The translations under genes and the position numbers were made by a program. A stretch of 31,200 nt of DNA from Methanosphaera sp. rholeuAM130. Lineage in GTDB: Archaea > Methanobacteriota > Methanobacteria > Methanobacteriales > Methanobacteriaceae. Every line of letters starts with the position of its first letter. Position 1 is the first letter of the stretch. The stretch spans positions 1 through 31,200 of the forward strand of contig MUZY01000199.1 of assembly GCA_003266065.1 (NCBI GenBank), written 5' to 3'. The notes beneath the pieces are model-generated. The model was not told the DNA's origin and did not search any database. It saw only the letters and a list, made by a program, of their open reading frames with translations. This document shows, piece by piece, positions 1-7,996 of this stretch.

Positions 1-101
1 ATGACGACGTGGAATTTAACGCTCTTCGAATGGGAAAGTCAGGTTACTCCTTTCCTCCAACAGTAGATGACGTGGAAGAGCGTTAAATTCCACGTCGTCA
101 T
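1..101. repeat. Inverted fold-back repeat at window edge (27-bp arms)
   Basis: Positions 1-27 are the exact reverse complement of 75-101, with a 47-base spacer (28-74). Read on the plus strand from position 3, the arm and spacer encode DDVEFNALRMGKSGYSFPPT and then VDDVE, which is what a topoisomerase VI A subunit should contain directly after the residues encoded on the minus strand down to 76. The true gene continuation is therefore present, but on the wrong strand. The pattern fits a template-switch or amplification chimera, or a mis-assembled contig end, with a possible GAA microhomology at the switch. A real inverted rearrangement is possible but less likely. The arm may extend beyond the window start. 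Confidence 0.9.
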
Positions 102-546
102 CTCTTAGTGTTATATCACCATAAACTGCCGCACCGTCTTCTTCAGGCAGGAGTCCTAAGTTTTCACGTGACACTCCAAGAGTTACTTCAATGTCTTCAG
201 TGATGTTGTTTGATTCCTGCTGGTTGTCAAATCCGACGTCCCATCCTTCTGATACGTAGTACATCTCCCTCATTGTAGCGGTCTTCTGAATGTTCACCAA
301 TTCTTTGCAGAAGTTTCCGACACACATCATCTGAGCCATTTTCTTAATCTGTTTCACGTTTCCCAGAGAACGCGTACCTTTCCTGTCACCCAGTTCAAAG
401 TATCTTTTTTCTTCGTTGTATATAATGTTTCCTGTTCCTCTTGATGGTATTTTTATGCTTGGAACTTCCTCTACCAATATCTTTTCAAGTACTTCATCAC
501 CCATACCTTTAAGTTTGTTAAGTGCATATTCCTTATGTTGCATCAT
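76..546 (-). CDS. top6A: DNA topoisomerase VI subunit A, 5' part only (gene broken by fold-back)
   Basis: This is the N-terminal part of the Spo11-like A subunit of topoisomerase VI, the type IIB enzyme that relaxes and decatenates DNA by ATP-dependent double-strand passage. About 157 residues are genuine. They include the winged-helix (CAP-like) region with the MREMYYVSEGWDVGFD segment, where the catalytic Tyr sits in the YY pair, and the following ESNNITEDIEVTLGVSRENL stretch. After FNAL the frame runs into the fold-back and stops at 16-18 with a nonsense tail, so the open frame is 176 codons against roughly 360-390 in the family. The Toprim domain is missing. The ATG at 546 follows GGAGGG at nine bases. 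It lies 15 bases after top6B and is surely co-transcribed with it. The truncation is probably an artefact and not a pseudogene. Confidence 0.88.
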
Positions 547-561
547 GGTTAGTTTCCCTCC

Positions 562-2208
562 TTAATATTCCTCTTCTTCCTCGGTTTTAATTCTCATTTT
601 AGGTTCTTCTGTTCTTATATGCATCGGCTCGATTTCCGGTTGTTTAAGACGATTTTTCATGTCCATAATCTTGGCTTTGTGCGTTACTTCATCCATTATC
701 TTGTTGTATTCAGGTATGTCCTTTTCGGCCAGTAGGGCAGACTGTTTGATGACGACAGGCACAAGGTCTTCAAATATTTTAGCTCTCATTTCTTCGTTTT
801 TAGCGGCTTTCTTGGTTCTTATGTATTTTTCCAGTTTTCTGGCTATTTTCATTGTTGCCTGTCTTATTTCACGTACGATTTCTTCTTCAGGAGCTACACT
901 TTGTTTACCTGTGGATAAGTATGGAACGTTTGTCGATATGATGTTTACAAATACTGATATCGGTGCATCGTCCAGGCTTCTTACGCCGTATCTTCTCCAG
1001 TCAATACTTTTCAACGCTTCTGTTATTGCACAGCTACCCTGGTCAAACGTCAACGGTACCCTGTTGGCGAATCTCATTATTTCCGCTTTTCTTTGTTGAC
1101 CTACCAGACGTCCTGCTTTTCCACCATAAGCGATACCTGCTTCTACAATGAAGGATACTCCACCACGGTATGCCTGTGGTTTTCTCGTGATTGCCGTTGA
1201 AAATTCGGGCAGTAATATTTCATTGATACCCTTTTCTATCTGTTCGTTACCTATTGGCTTTAATCCGCTGGTTGGTGGGGCCATGAATTTCATTTGATCA
1301 AACTGATTTACGACGGCTTCTGCTTCTTTCCATGTGATGCTTTTAGGTCTCTTGTTCAAGTCCAATCCTGTAGCTTCTTCAATTTCTTTGATTTTGGATG
1401 CTGATACACGACTTAAAGAGTCCATGAGCAGGTTTTTAAATCGTTTTTTGTTGGTTGATTTACAAAGGTATATTATATCATCAGCTGTTACCCCTTTTGG
1501 ATGAGGAAGTACTTCTTTAGGAAGTGGAGGTATTTTATCCGTTGCCCTGTCAAAGGTGTATTTTCGTCCTGTCGGATCTTTGAAGACTATCTTTGCATGA
1601 GGATTACCGATAACGGTACGTCGTATGTATTCGTATGCTCCCTGTTCACTCATTGAGTATGATACATCTTTAAACTCAATTTCAATTCCTGAACCTGTAC
1701 GGTCTGTCTCAAATTCCTGCCTATCCAGGATGATACCGGTATTCTTTTTAACGTCCAGTTTCACGGTCATTTCAATACCCTTAAGTTGGTTGCCGTCCTT
1801 GTATCTTGACCTTATTTTTACCGGCTGACCTGTAGTCATTTGTGACAGCAGTACACATCCGCTACAACCTAATCCCTGTTGTCCACGTGATTGGATGTTC
1901 CTGAATTTACTTCCTGCAAACATTTGACAGTATACCTTTGTAATAAATTCTTCCGGTATACCCGGACCGTTGTCTGCGTGGGTTAGTAAATAATGGTCTT
2001 TTCCTAATCTTTTAAGTTCTATTGTTATGTCCGGCAGTATCCCCACTTCTTCGCAAGCGTCAAGACTGTTTGTAATAAGCTCGTGGAATACAATGGTAAG
2101 GGATCTTATTTTTCCAGAAAATCCCAACATCTGTTTGTTTCTTCTGAAAAATTCTGATGCTGTTAATTCCTTAAATTCTTCGAATAATTCGGATGTATCA
2201 CGTTCCAA
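562..2208 (-). CDS. top6B: DNA topoisomerase VI subunit B
   Basis: This is the ATPase subunit of topoisomerase VI, whose GHKL fold dimerises on ATP and drives strand passage by the A subunit. With the start used here, the Bergerat motifs are the N-box FHELITNSLDA (Glu43, Asn47), DNGPGIP (79-85) and the ATP lid GQQGLGCSG (109-117). They are followed by the helix-two-turn-helix and transducer domains and an acidic tail ending EEEEEY. A start at ATG 2250 would add 14 residues but has no ribosome site. TTG at 2208 has GGAGG at eight bases and gives the usual N-terminus (ELFEEFKELTASEFF), so TTG is preferred (548 aa). It sits directly upstream of top6A, as in other euryarchaea. Confidence 0.95.
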   Translation of the reverse strand: MERDTSELFEEFKELTASEFFRRNKQMLGFSGKIRSLTIVFHELITNSLDACEEVGILPDITIELKRLGKDHYLLTHADNGPGIPEEFITKVYCQMFAGSKFRNIQSRGQQGLGCSGCVLLSQMTTGQPVKIRSRYKDGNQLKGIEMTVKLDVKKNTGIILDRQEFETDRTGSGIEIEFKDVSYSMSEQGAYEYIRRTVIGNPHAKIVFKDPTGRKYTFDRATDKIPPLPKEVLPHPKGVTADDIIYLCKSTNKKRFKNLLMDSLSRVSASKIKEIEEATGLDLNKRPKSITWKEAEAVVNQFDQMKFMAPPTSGLKPIGNEQIEKGINEILLPEFSTAITRKPQAYRGGVSFIVEAGIAYGGKAGRLVGQQRKAEIMRFANRVPLTFDQGSCAITEALKSIDWRRYGVRSLDDAPISVFVNIISTNVPYLSTGKQSVAPEEEIVREIRQATMKIARKLEKYIRTKKAAKNEEMRAKIFEDLVPVVIKQSALLAEKDIPEYNKIMDEVTHKAKIMDMKNRLKQPEIEPMHIRTEEPKMRIKTEEEEEY

Positions 2209-2250
2209 TTTATTTTCCTCCATGTGTTTCTTTATTTTCAAATCAATCAT

Positions 2251-2838
2251 GTATTACTTGTTGGTTATTTTGTTATTAACCGATATGCTTATTTAATCGA
2301 TTAATTATTTTTATTCACAAGTATCTTTTCGTTAATTTTTTATTAAAAATTACATTTCTTTCTCAAGCATATATACATGGGTGATTATCAAAATGTGAAT
2401 TTTCTTATATACTATACTATATGTAAATGCTATAATATAAAACATTGCATATATCCTAGCTACTAAAAAAAGTATAAGTTAGGGGGGTCTTGAGAAGTAA
2501 TCATGATATTGAAAAAAATATTTTAAAGTCATGATGCTGATTTGTCTTTAAGAGGCAGTATCTTTAAGGAGGGTCAGTTAGTTCTTATGTGTAAATTTGG
2601 AGTGAAATAATGAAATTTTTCATATGGGGATATCACTATTTTTTTTCGATTAATTCCTGAAGGGGGATATTTATGGAATAGTATGTCTGGTTGTGGTGTT
2701 GGATTTGTTGTGGTGTTGAATTATTTAAGTATCGGATACATCTTACTAATTGCAGCAATTATTCATCTAAAATTAGCTAATGCAAAGGGGATTATCATTG
2801 AGAAAAAAAGATATTTAAGAAGTTTTTTCAGGTTCTTC
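2251..2838. other. Long spacer with G-rich plus strand and mini-ORFs
   Basis: There is no convincing gene here. The stretch is AT-rich but carries repeated G runs only on the plus strand (near 2482, 2571, 2625, 2660 and 2788). Several sit just before start codons that open only tiny frames, for example GGAGTGAAATAATG at about 2600-2613 leading to a 16-codon frame (MKFFIWGYHYFFSINS). A hydrophobic 68-codon plus-strand frame at 2683-2889 runs into the 3' end of the KH gene antisense and lacks a well-placed ribosome site. An ATCATGA/TCATGAT inverted repeat lies at 2500-2506 and 2529-2535. A T run on the minus strand at about 2804-2810 may end KH-gene transcription. The top6B promoter should lie near 2260-2350. 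Confidence 0.45.
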
Positions 2839-3603
2839 TTATTGCTGTTCGAGTTCTTTCTGTCTGTTTTCTTCTTCAGTTTCTCTTAAAATGGCTTTTA
2901 TGGTTTCTTCGGTTGAGAGTATTTCTTCCGGTTCGTCATCATATTCATTGTCTAGTGACTGCTGGTTATAGTCTTCTTCAGCATCGGTATAATCTACATC
3001 GGTATCCAAATCTTCCCTTAAGTATTGTCTTTCATCAACTTTGCCATGAATCATTTCATCAAATTCTTCCCTTTTAAGTTTGTCATGCATCTTCTCTAGA
3101 TATGCATATACGCTTTTCTGTCTGGAACCTTCAAGAATCATGTTGATGGCTTCTTTAGCCATTTGAACATTTTCGATTTTACCTATTAATGAAACGGTCT
3201 TTCCGTAAATGCTTATTTCAACATCTAACATGTCATGCATAATCTGTCTTGTTCTTCCGCCTTTACCGATAATTCTTCCTTTTTGTCTGACTAAAGCCTT
3301 TTTGCTTTTGCCTACGTAATCCTGTAGATTTATAATTTCAAGGATTAATTCTTCATTATCAAGTCTCAATGCAATCTCCGGGTTGAATCCTCTGCCGATA
3401 GCCTTTATCATATATCTTGCTTTCCATATGGCAAGTGGATCTTCCGTTTCATCAGTTGAACTAATGGCAATGTTACCTGTTTCACTATCGATTTTGAGTT
3501 CAGTTTTCGTGATGATTTCAAGTTGATGCTTAATTTTACCGTTTTTTCCGATTGTCACGCCTACTCTGTCTTTTGGTATTTTTAAATATTCTATATTAAC
3601 CAT
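2839..3603 (-). CDS. KH-domain RNA-binding protein, archaeal Dim2/Pno1 homologue
   Basis: This protein has two tandem KH domains, each with a GxxG loop: GKNG near residues 19-22 and GKGG near 114-117. This is the layout of the archaeal Dim2/Pno1/Krr1-like protein, which in eukaryotes binds the 3' end of pre-18S rRNA during small-subunit maturation and partners with RIO kinases. Residues from about 180 to 254 are a highly charged, acidic tail, longer than needed for the KH pair and probably flexible. ATG 3603 is preceded by AAGGAG at nine bases. The neighbours (aIF1A, RIO1, topoisomerase VI) are the usual company of this gene in methanogens. The rRNA role is inferred from the family. Confidence 0.88.
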   Translation of the reverse strand: MVNIEYLKIPKDRVGVTIGKNGKIKHQLEIITKTELKIDSETGNIAISSTDETEDPLAIWKARYMIKAIGRGFNPEIALRLDNEELILEIINLQDYVGKSKKALVRQKGRIIGKGGRTRQIMHDMLDVEISIYGKTVSLIGKIENVQMAKEAINMILEGSRQKSVYAYLEKMHDKLKREEFDEMIHGKVDERQYLREDLDTDVDYTDAEEDYNQQSLDNEYDDEPEEILSTEETIKAILRETEEENRQKELEQQ

Positions 3604-3964
3604 TATAAAAAACTCCTTAAATATTTTGATGTTTATATTCTTTCTTAAATAAATAAATGGGTTTATGTTCTATAAGAAATAATTTAAGATTTTATGTTAT
3701 CGTTATGGGTAGTTTATTTTCTTAATCAGATTTAATCTTAAAATAATAAGTTCTTATTAAAATTGTATTTTTGATTTGTCAGGTTATATATTCCTTTTAT
3801 GAATATTATTATATTTTATATCAATGTCATATTTTGATTCTTAATAAAGAAATAATCAGAGTACTTTATCTTTATCTTACTCTACCCTAATTTATGTATA
3901 TGATAGTATAAATAGGTTTAGGTTTAACATTGAATATTATTACGGGTAATTTTTTTTTATTAAA
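3604..3964. other. AT-rich spacer between RIO1 and KH gene
   Basis: This is about 360 bases of very AT-rich DNA without a credible reading frame. On the minus strand a TATA-like stretch (about 3643-3660, read as CCATTTATTTATTTAAG) lies suitably upstream of the KH start at 3603, so the KH gene may have its own promoter. Nothing else is recognised. Confidence 0.4.
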
Positions 3965-4738
3965 TTATTTTATAATTTTATTTTCAACGTATTCATAGGA
4001 TAAGTCCACATTAAACTTTTTGGCATCGTATATGATATTGTTAATATCCCTTTCCAGTAAAGTTCTACTAAGAGGATGACTTGTTAGTGTAGCTTGGGAT
4101 AAATCTATAACATATGGGTGATTGTAACTCATTAATATGTTGTATCTTGATAAGTCTCCATGAACGAGATTGGCTTGGTTATAGCAGATGTCCATAAAGT
4201 CAATAATTTCTTCAAAGACCTCTTCGGCATTATCCAATTTTGCCTTGTGCAATGGTACGGCAGCACTGGCATCATTTTGGTTATGTTCAAGGAATTCCAT
4301 TATAAGCACATTTTCCTTGGCAGTATACGGTTCAGGGACTCTGGCATTTATATTATACAATCTACTCAAATTTTTGAATTCCTTCTGAGTCCAGGATGTA
4401 ATCAGTTGTCTTTTATTTCCTCCATGACTCTTAAATCGAGGATCACCGGCTATGTATTCATTGATTTTCTTAAAATCAAGTGTAACTATCCTGTATATTT
4501 TAACTGCAACATTATTGTTGTCATCATCTACTCCTAAAAATACATTAGCCTCTTTACCTGTACTTATAACTCCGTTTAAACTTTGAATATATCCCTGATT
4601 GGCTAATTTATACAATACTTTCAGGGTTCTATCATCAAACACTTCACTTGAAACTTGTTTATCTTCAACACTTTTCAAACGTTTTCTTTCTTCAAGTTTA
4701 CGCATTTGGTTATCCGCATCATCGTAAGGTTTATTCAT
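3965..4738 (-). CDS. rio1: RIO1-type serine protein kinase
   Basis: This is an atypical protein kinase/ATPase of the RIO1 family, which acts in late maturation of the small ribosomal subunit. Visible motifs in ATG numbering are the nucleotide loop STGKEANVF (59-67), the ATP-binding Lys in AVKIYR (Lys80), the catalytic HGDLSRYN (about 193-200) and the metal-binding Asp in VIDLSQ (about 212). The ordering and the IDLSQ motif are typical of RIO1, not RIO2. An upstream TTG at 4756 is in frame and overlaps the transporter gene by 13 bases. However, the GGAGAGAGTG around that TTG looks like the ribosome site for ATG 4738, which gives 257 residues. Co-transcription with aIF1A and the KH gene fits a ribosome-assembly unit. 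Confidence 0.93.
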   Translation of the reverse strand: MNKPYDDADNQMRKLEERKRLKSVEDKQVSSEVFDDRTLKVLYKLANQGYIQSLNGVISTGKEANVFLGVDDDNNNVAVKIYRIVTLDFKKINEYIAGDPRFKSHGGNKRQLITSWTQKEFKNLSRLYNINARVPEPYTAKENVLIMEFLEHNQNDASAAVPLHKAKLDNAEEVFEEIIDFMDICYNQANLVHGDLSRYNILMSYNHPYVIDLSQATLTSHPLSRTLLERDINNIIYDAKKFNVDLSYEYVENKIIK

Positions 4739-4743
4739 TTGCG

Positions 4744-5697
4744 TCACTCTCTCCAATAATTCTTTCTAATAACTAACAGTACTTTCGAAATAACATATAA
4801 TATGGGCAATTCTATTAATGGTCCAATAACTAGGCTGATTGCGATCAGTTCGTTGTGTGCAAAGGAACTTATGGCTACAGCTAATGCCAATGGGCTGTTT
4901 CGGGCAAGAGTTGTAAAAGTTAAACTTGCATATTCCTCATAACTAAATTTCAGTCCTCTTGAGATATAGTAATCTATCACGGTATTTGTTATGAAAAATA
5001 ATATAAGCGGTATAAAAAGTACTCCTATACTATCGATGTTCTCTATTAACACGGAACTTTCGCTATTGAATAATCCGAATATAGCTATGCACAAAAACAA
5101 CAGTTGATTGTCTGTAAACGATGAAATGATTTTTTCCTTGTATTTTCTATTTCTTAAAAAATATTTCACAACCTGGGCTAATGTAAATGGTATGACGATG
5201 TATGTTATCATGCCGTATATCAAGTTATTTAACTCTAACGTGTTGCTGCTGGAGAAAAACAATAACAGATAACCAGGAAGCAGTATTAACTGCAACGCAA
5301 GATTTATCGGAAGCAGTGAAATACTACTGGATAAATCGCCATTTGCCATTTTTGTAAACACAAGATACCAATCAGTACAGGGCGTCAAAATAAGCATGAA
5401 AAATCCTATTATCAAATCAATGTTTCCATTTAAAAATATATTTGCCAGAAAATATCCGAATAACGGTGTCCAGATGAAGTTAATTATTAAACTGGTACCG
5501 GTGAATTTAAGATTTGAAAAACTGTGTCCAATGTCTTCAATAGCTATGTCCAGAAACAATGCAAATAACATTAATGATAGAAAAATTGTAATTAAATAGG
5601 GGCTTATCCGGTTGATTGTATCGACGTTGTTAAATAATAAACCCAGTATAACAGCCATAAATATGAATGCCGGTTCTAGTTTTTCAAATAATTTCAT
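4744..5697 (-). CDS. ACR3/BASS-family transporter (arsenite-exporter-like)
   Basis: This 317-residue integral membrane protein has about ten hydrophobic segments. The segment LTPCTDWYLVFTKMANGD (about residues 103-120) matches the conserved Cys-containing motif of ACR3 arsenite permeases and the wider bile-acid/sodium symporter superfamily, and a second conserved stretch is LARNSPLALAVAIS (about 265-278). The likely function is export of arsenite or transport of a small anion. The family has been over-annotated, so the substrate is uncertain. The gene lies between aIF1A (39 bases upstream) and RIO1 and is almost certainly co-transcribed with them, although it has no obvious link to translation. 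No ars regulator or reductase is adjacent. The ribosome site before ATG 5697 is weak. Confidence 0.8.
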   Translation of the reverse strand: MKLFEKLEPAFIFMAVILGLLFNNVDTINRISPYLITIFLSLMLFALFLDIAIEDIGHSFSNLKFTGTSLIINFIWTPLFGYFLANIFLNGNIDLIIGFFMLILTPCTDWYLVFTKMANGDLSSSISLLPINLALQLILLPGYLLLFFSSSNTLELNNLIYGMITYIVIPFTLAQVVKYFLRNRKYKEKIISSFTDNQLLFLCIAIFGLFNSESSVLIENIDSIGVLFIPLILFFITNTVIDYYISRGLKFSYEEYASLTFTTLARNSPLALAVAISSFAHNELIAISLVIGPLIELPILYVISKVLLVIRKNYWRE

Positions 5698-5736
5698 ATT
5701 TTAATCCATATCGGCTGTTATACTGTGACTTTGCAG

Positions 5737-6069
5737 TTATATCTTTAAAAATCCTCTTCTTTCAAGATAATTGGCTTCAGTACGAGTGTATCTCCATATT
5801 ACATCGGCTTTTTCATTGCTCTGGAAATCCCATGGTTTGACAAGAACCACGTCGCCTTCACGAATCCAAATTCTTTTTTTCATTTTTCCAGGTATTCGAC
5901 ATAATCTTATGTTTTTGTCGTTGCATCTTACCTTAAGTTTTCCATGTCCCAATATCTGTTCTACAATACCTGGGATTTCACCTTTGCGAGGTGATCTTAC
6001 ACGAATATTTTCGCCTTGTTGCTGATTGTTGTTGTTACTTCCTTTATTTTTATTATTTCCTTTACTCAA
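5737..6069 (-). CDS. eif1A: Translation initiation factor aIF1A
   Basis: This is the archaeal homologue of eIF1A and bacterial IF1, an OB-fold factor that binds the A site of the small subunit and promotes start-codon selection. The N-terminus is a flexible Asn/Gln/Lys-rich stretch of about 20 residues. The OB core follows (GEIPGIVEQILGHGKLKVRCNDKNIRLCRIPGKMKKRIWIREGDVVLVKPWDF, roughly residues 30-82, read as separate conserved strands), then the helical tail. The start is TTG at 6069, supported by GGGAG nine bases upstream, and no ATG is available. At 110 residues it has the usual length. It is the first gene of the minus-strand cluster that runs to topoisomerase VI. Confidence 0.95.
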   Translation of the reverse strand: MSKGNNKNKGSNNNNQQQGENIRVRSPRKGEIPGIVEQILGHGKLKVRCNDKNIRLCRIPGKMKKRIWIREGDVVLVKPWDFQSNEKADVIWRYTRTEANYLERRGFLKI

Positions 6070-6440
6070 ACTATATATCTCCCATTAAACATTTATGATG
6101 TAATTATACGATTAAACTTATTCTACTACCATAGTAATTTGTTATTACTTTCCTTTGTTACCATACATATTATATTAATATATAATTATGTAATCTAAAG
6201 TATATATCTTTTTACAGTAATAAATTCAATATCAAAAAAATAAGAGTCAAATTGTCCTTATTTATTCTATGGATATGGGGTCATACTTCTATTTTTTTTA
6301 AATTATTTTTTTAGTTAAAAAAGTATTTTATCTGTTTATTTGGATATTTGGATGTTCTAATATTGTTTTTAAATATTATAAAATTATAGGTGGGGATTAT
6401 CCGATTCAAGAAGAATATAAAATAGGATTTAAGGGGGTAA
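6070..6440. other. Spacer upstream of aIF1A
   Basis: This is about 370 bases of AT-rich DNA. A minus-strand TATA-like element near 6098-6110 (TCGTATAATTACATC) could serve aIF1A. The region holds G runs on the plus strand, including two related motifs, GGGGATTATCC at 6392-6402 and GGGGGTAATTATCC at 6433-6446; the second overlaps the end of the PRTase gene. The stretch at 6272-6300 resembles 2621-2648. There is no credible gene. Confidence 0.4.
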
Positions 6441-7031
6441 TTATCCTACTTTATTAATTTTAATCAGTGATTTGATCGGAATATTTTCCAAATCGTTGAT
6501 TCCTTTTTTATCGACGAGTACGGTTACCGCTACAGGCGTTGCACCTTGGGATTTGCATACCTTTATAGCATCAGTAACTGTTCTGCCGCTGGTTATAACG
6601 TCATCGACTATAACGACTTTCTTATTTTTAACGTTGGCAAAGTTGTGACTTATTGCCCCTTGGGATGACTCATTTTTCATATGTTTTGTAGGATGGAATA
6701 CTGCCAATTCCGCTTCAAGATAATCTGCCATAATGGTTGCAAAAGGAACTCCACTAACGGTTATTCCTACAACAGTATCGACTTCTTCATCGACCAAATC
6801 AGCTAAAGCCGCAGATATAAATTGCATTCTGTTGGAACTTGAGCCTATGGTTTTCCAGTTGATTGCAAAGTCATCCGGTTTTTGTTTTGGTTTGTTTTTT
6901 GTAACTTGACTCATCTGTAAAATTAACCATTGTGTCGTATCTTTGGAGATGTTCAGTTCATCAGCTATTTCACCAGTTGTCAATCCTTTATTTCTTAATT
7001 CTGTTGCCTTTTCAATTAATTGTGAGTTCAT
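6441..7031 (-). CDS. HTH-PRTase protein (orotate phosphoribosyltransferase-like, GfcR-type)
   Basis: An N-terminal helix-turn-helix (about residues 5-35, with LRNKGLTTGEIADELNISKD) is fused to a type I phosphoribosyltransferase domain. Its PRPP loop is VVIVDDVITSGRTVTDAI. This architecture is the PyrE-like family whose haloarchaeal member GfcR regulates sugar catabolism genes, so the protein is more likely a ligand-sensing regulator than an orotate PRTase. Two close ATGs exist. The one at 7037 touches the GAGGG ribosome site, whereas the one at 7031 has six-base spacing, so 7031 is chosen (196 aa). It follows the oxidoreductase gene by 11 bases. The target genes are unknown. Confidence 0.85.
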   Translation of the reverse strand: MNSQLIEKATELRNKGLTTGEIADELNISKDTTQWLILQMSQVTKNKPKQKPDDFAINWKTIGSSSNRMQFISAALADLVDEEVDTVVGITVSGVPFATIMADYLEAELAVFHPTKHMKNESSQGAISHNFANVKNKKVVIVDDVITSGRTVTDAIKVCKSQGATPVAVTVLVDKKGINDLENIPIKSLIKINKVG

Positions 7032-7042
7032 ATTCATCCCTC

Positions 7043-7996
7043 TTATTCTAAATATACTAAGTTTTTTTCTTTTGATGATTTCATGGCAGCTTCAACTATG
7101 CGCAAAGCTTCATATCCATCTGTTCCCGTTACTTCCGCTTCTTTATTTGATTGCACTGCATTAACGAATGAACGCAATTCCTCTTTCAGCGGTTCCTTGT
7201 TTTCAACTTTCACTTCTTCCACATGATTGTTTTCCTTGTATAGGGTTACGCTTTGGCTTCCATAGTCAACGCTTATTATACCGTCAACGCCGGTAATGTT
7301 AAGCTGTCGTTTCTTATATGGAGTTAACCAGTTTGTCTCGAGTATGCTCAAAGCACCATTCTCATATTTTGTCATGATTTCTGCATGATCTTCAAATTCG
7401 CAGTTTTTCAAATTGCTGCTCATGTTGGCGAATACCATTTCTGCCTTACTTTCAAACAGGTAATTGAAAATATCAATGTCATGTATTGCCAAATCCGTTG
7501 CAACTCCAACATCTCTGATTCTTGGAGGATAAGGACCGAGCCTTTTGGCATTAGCCGTAACCACTTCCCCAATTTCACCTTCCTGAAGAAGTTTTTTAGC
7601 TACGCGAACCGCAGGATTGAATCTTTCAACATGCCCCGTTGCAAGTATAACTCCGGCGTCTTCAGCAGCATCTATCATTTCCTTTGCCTCTGTAATGTGG
7701 CTGGCTACAGGTTTTTCGACCAGCACATTTTTGCCCGCTTCAATGGCTCTCATTACAACGTCATGGTGAAATACTGTTGGAACACAGATATTTACGGCTT
7801 CTATATCATCAATTTGAAGGATATTGTCGTAGTCCACATATCCAATCGTGTTGAATTCCTTTGATACATTATCCAGAGTTCCGCGAACCATATCGGATAT
7901 TGCAAGTAAATTTGCATTTTCAAGTTCGGAGTATATTCTAACGTGGTTATAACCCATAGCTCCTACTCCAATAACCCCTACATTTGTTTTCTTCAT
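7043..7996 (-). CDS. Gfo/Idh/MocA-family NAD(P)-dependent oxidoreductase
   Basis: This 317-residue protein has an N-terminal Rossmann fold (VGVIGVGAMGYNHVRIY, residues 6-22), the family motif VEKPVASHITEAKEM around 95-109, and the C-terminal alpha/beta dimerisation domain with ILETNWLTPYKKRQLN. Such enzymes oxidise or reduce sugar or cyclitol substrates, and nucleotide-sugar precursors of the cell wall are one option here. The substrate cannot be read from the sequence. Its ATG overlaps the hemC stop in an ATGA, so the two genes are translationally coupled. The HTH-PRTase gene follows by 11 bases. Confidence 0.88.
   Translation of the reverse strand: MKKTNVGVIGVGAMGYNHVRIYSELENANLLAISDMVRGTLDNVSKEFNTIGYVDYDNILQIDDIEAVNICVPTVFHHDVVMRAIEAGKNVLVEKPVASHITEAKEMIDAAEDAGVILATGHVERFNPAVRVAKKLLQEGEIGEVVTANAKRLGPYPPRIRDVGVATDLAIHDIDIFNYLFESKAEMVFANMSSNLKNCEFEDHAEIMTKYENGALSILETNWLTPYKKRQLNITGVDGIISVDYGSQSVTLYKENNHVEEVKVENKEPLKEELRSFVNAVQSNKEAEVTGTDGYEALRIVEAAMKSSKEKNLVYLE

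Noticed and set aside
659..1099. 146-codon open frame on the plus strand
   Set aside because: It lies fully antisense to top6B, has no ribosome site, and its hydrophobic composition reflects the complement of helical coding sequence.
2480..2800. G-quadruplex
   Set aside because: The G runs are too far apart (tens of bases) to form an ordinary intramolecular quadruplex.
2683..2889. 68-codon hydrophobic plus-strand frame as a membrane protein gene
   Set aside because: The AGGGGGAT site before it is placed for an ATG that stops after two codons, and the 3' half is antisense to the KH gene; evidence is too weak for a CDS call.
7385..7864. 159-codon plus-strand frame
   Set aside because: It is antisense to the Gfo/Idh dehydrogenase, which has clear family motifs; no promoter or ribosome site.
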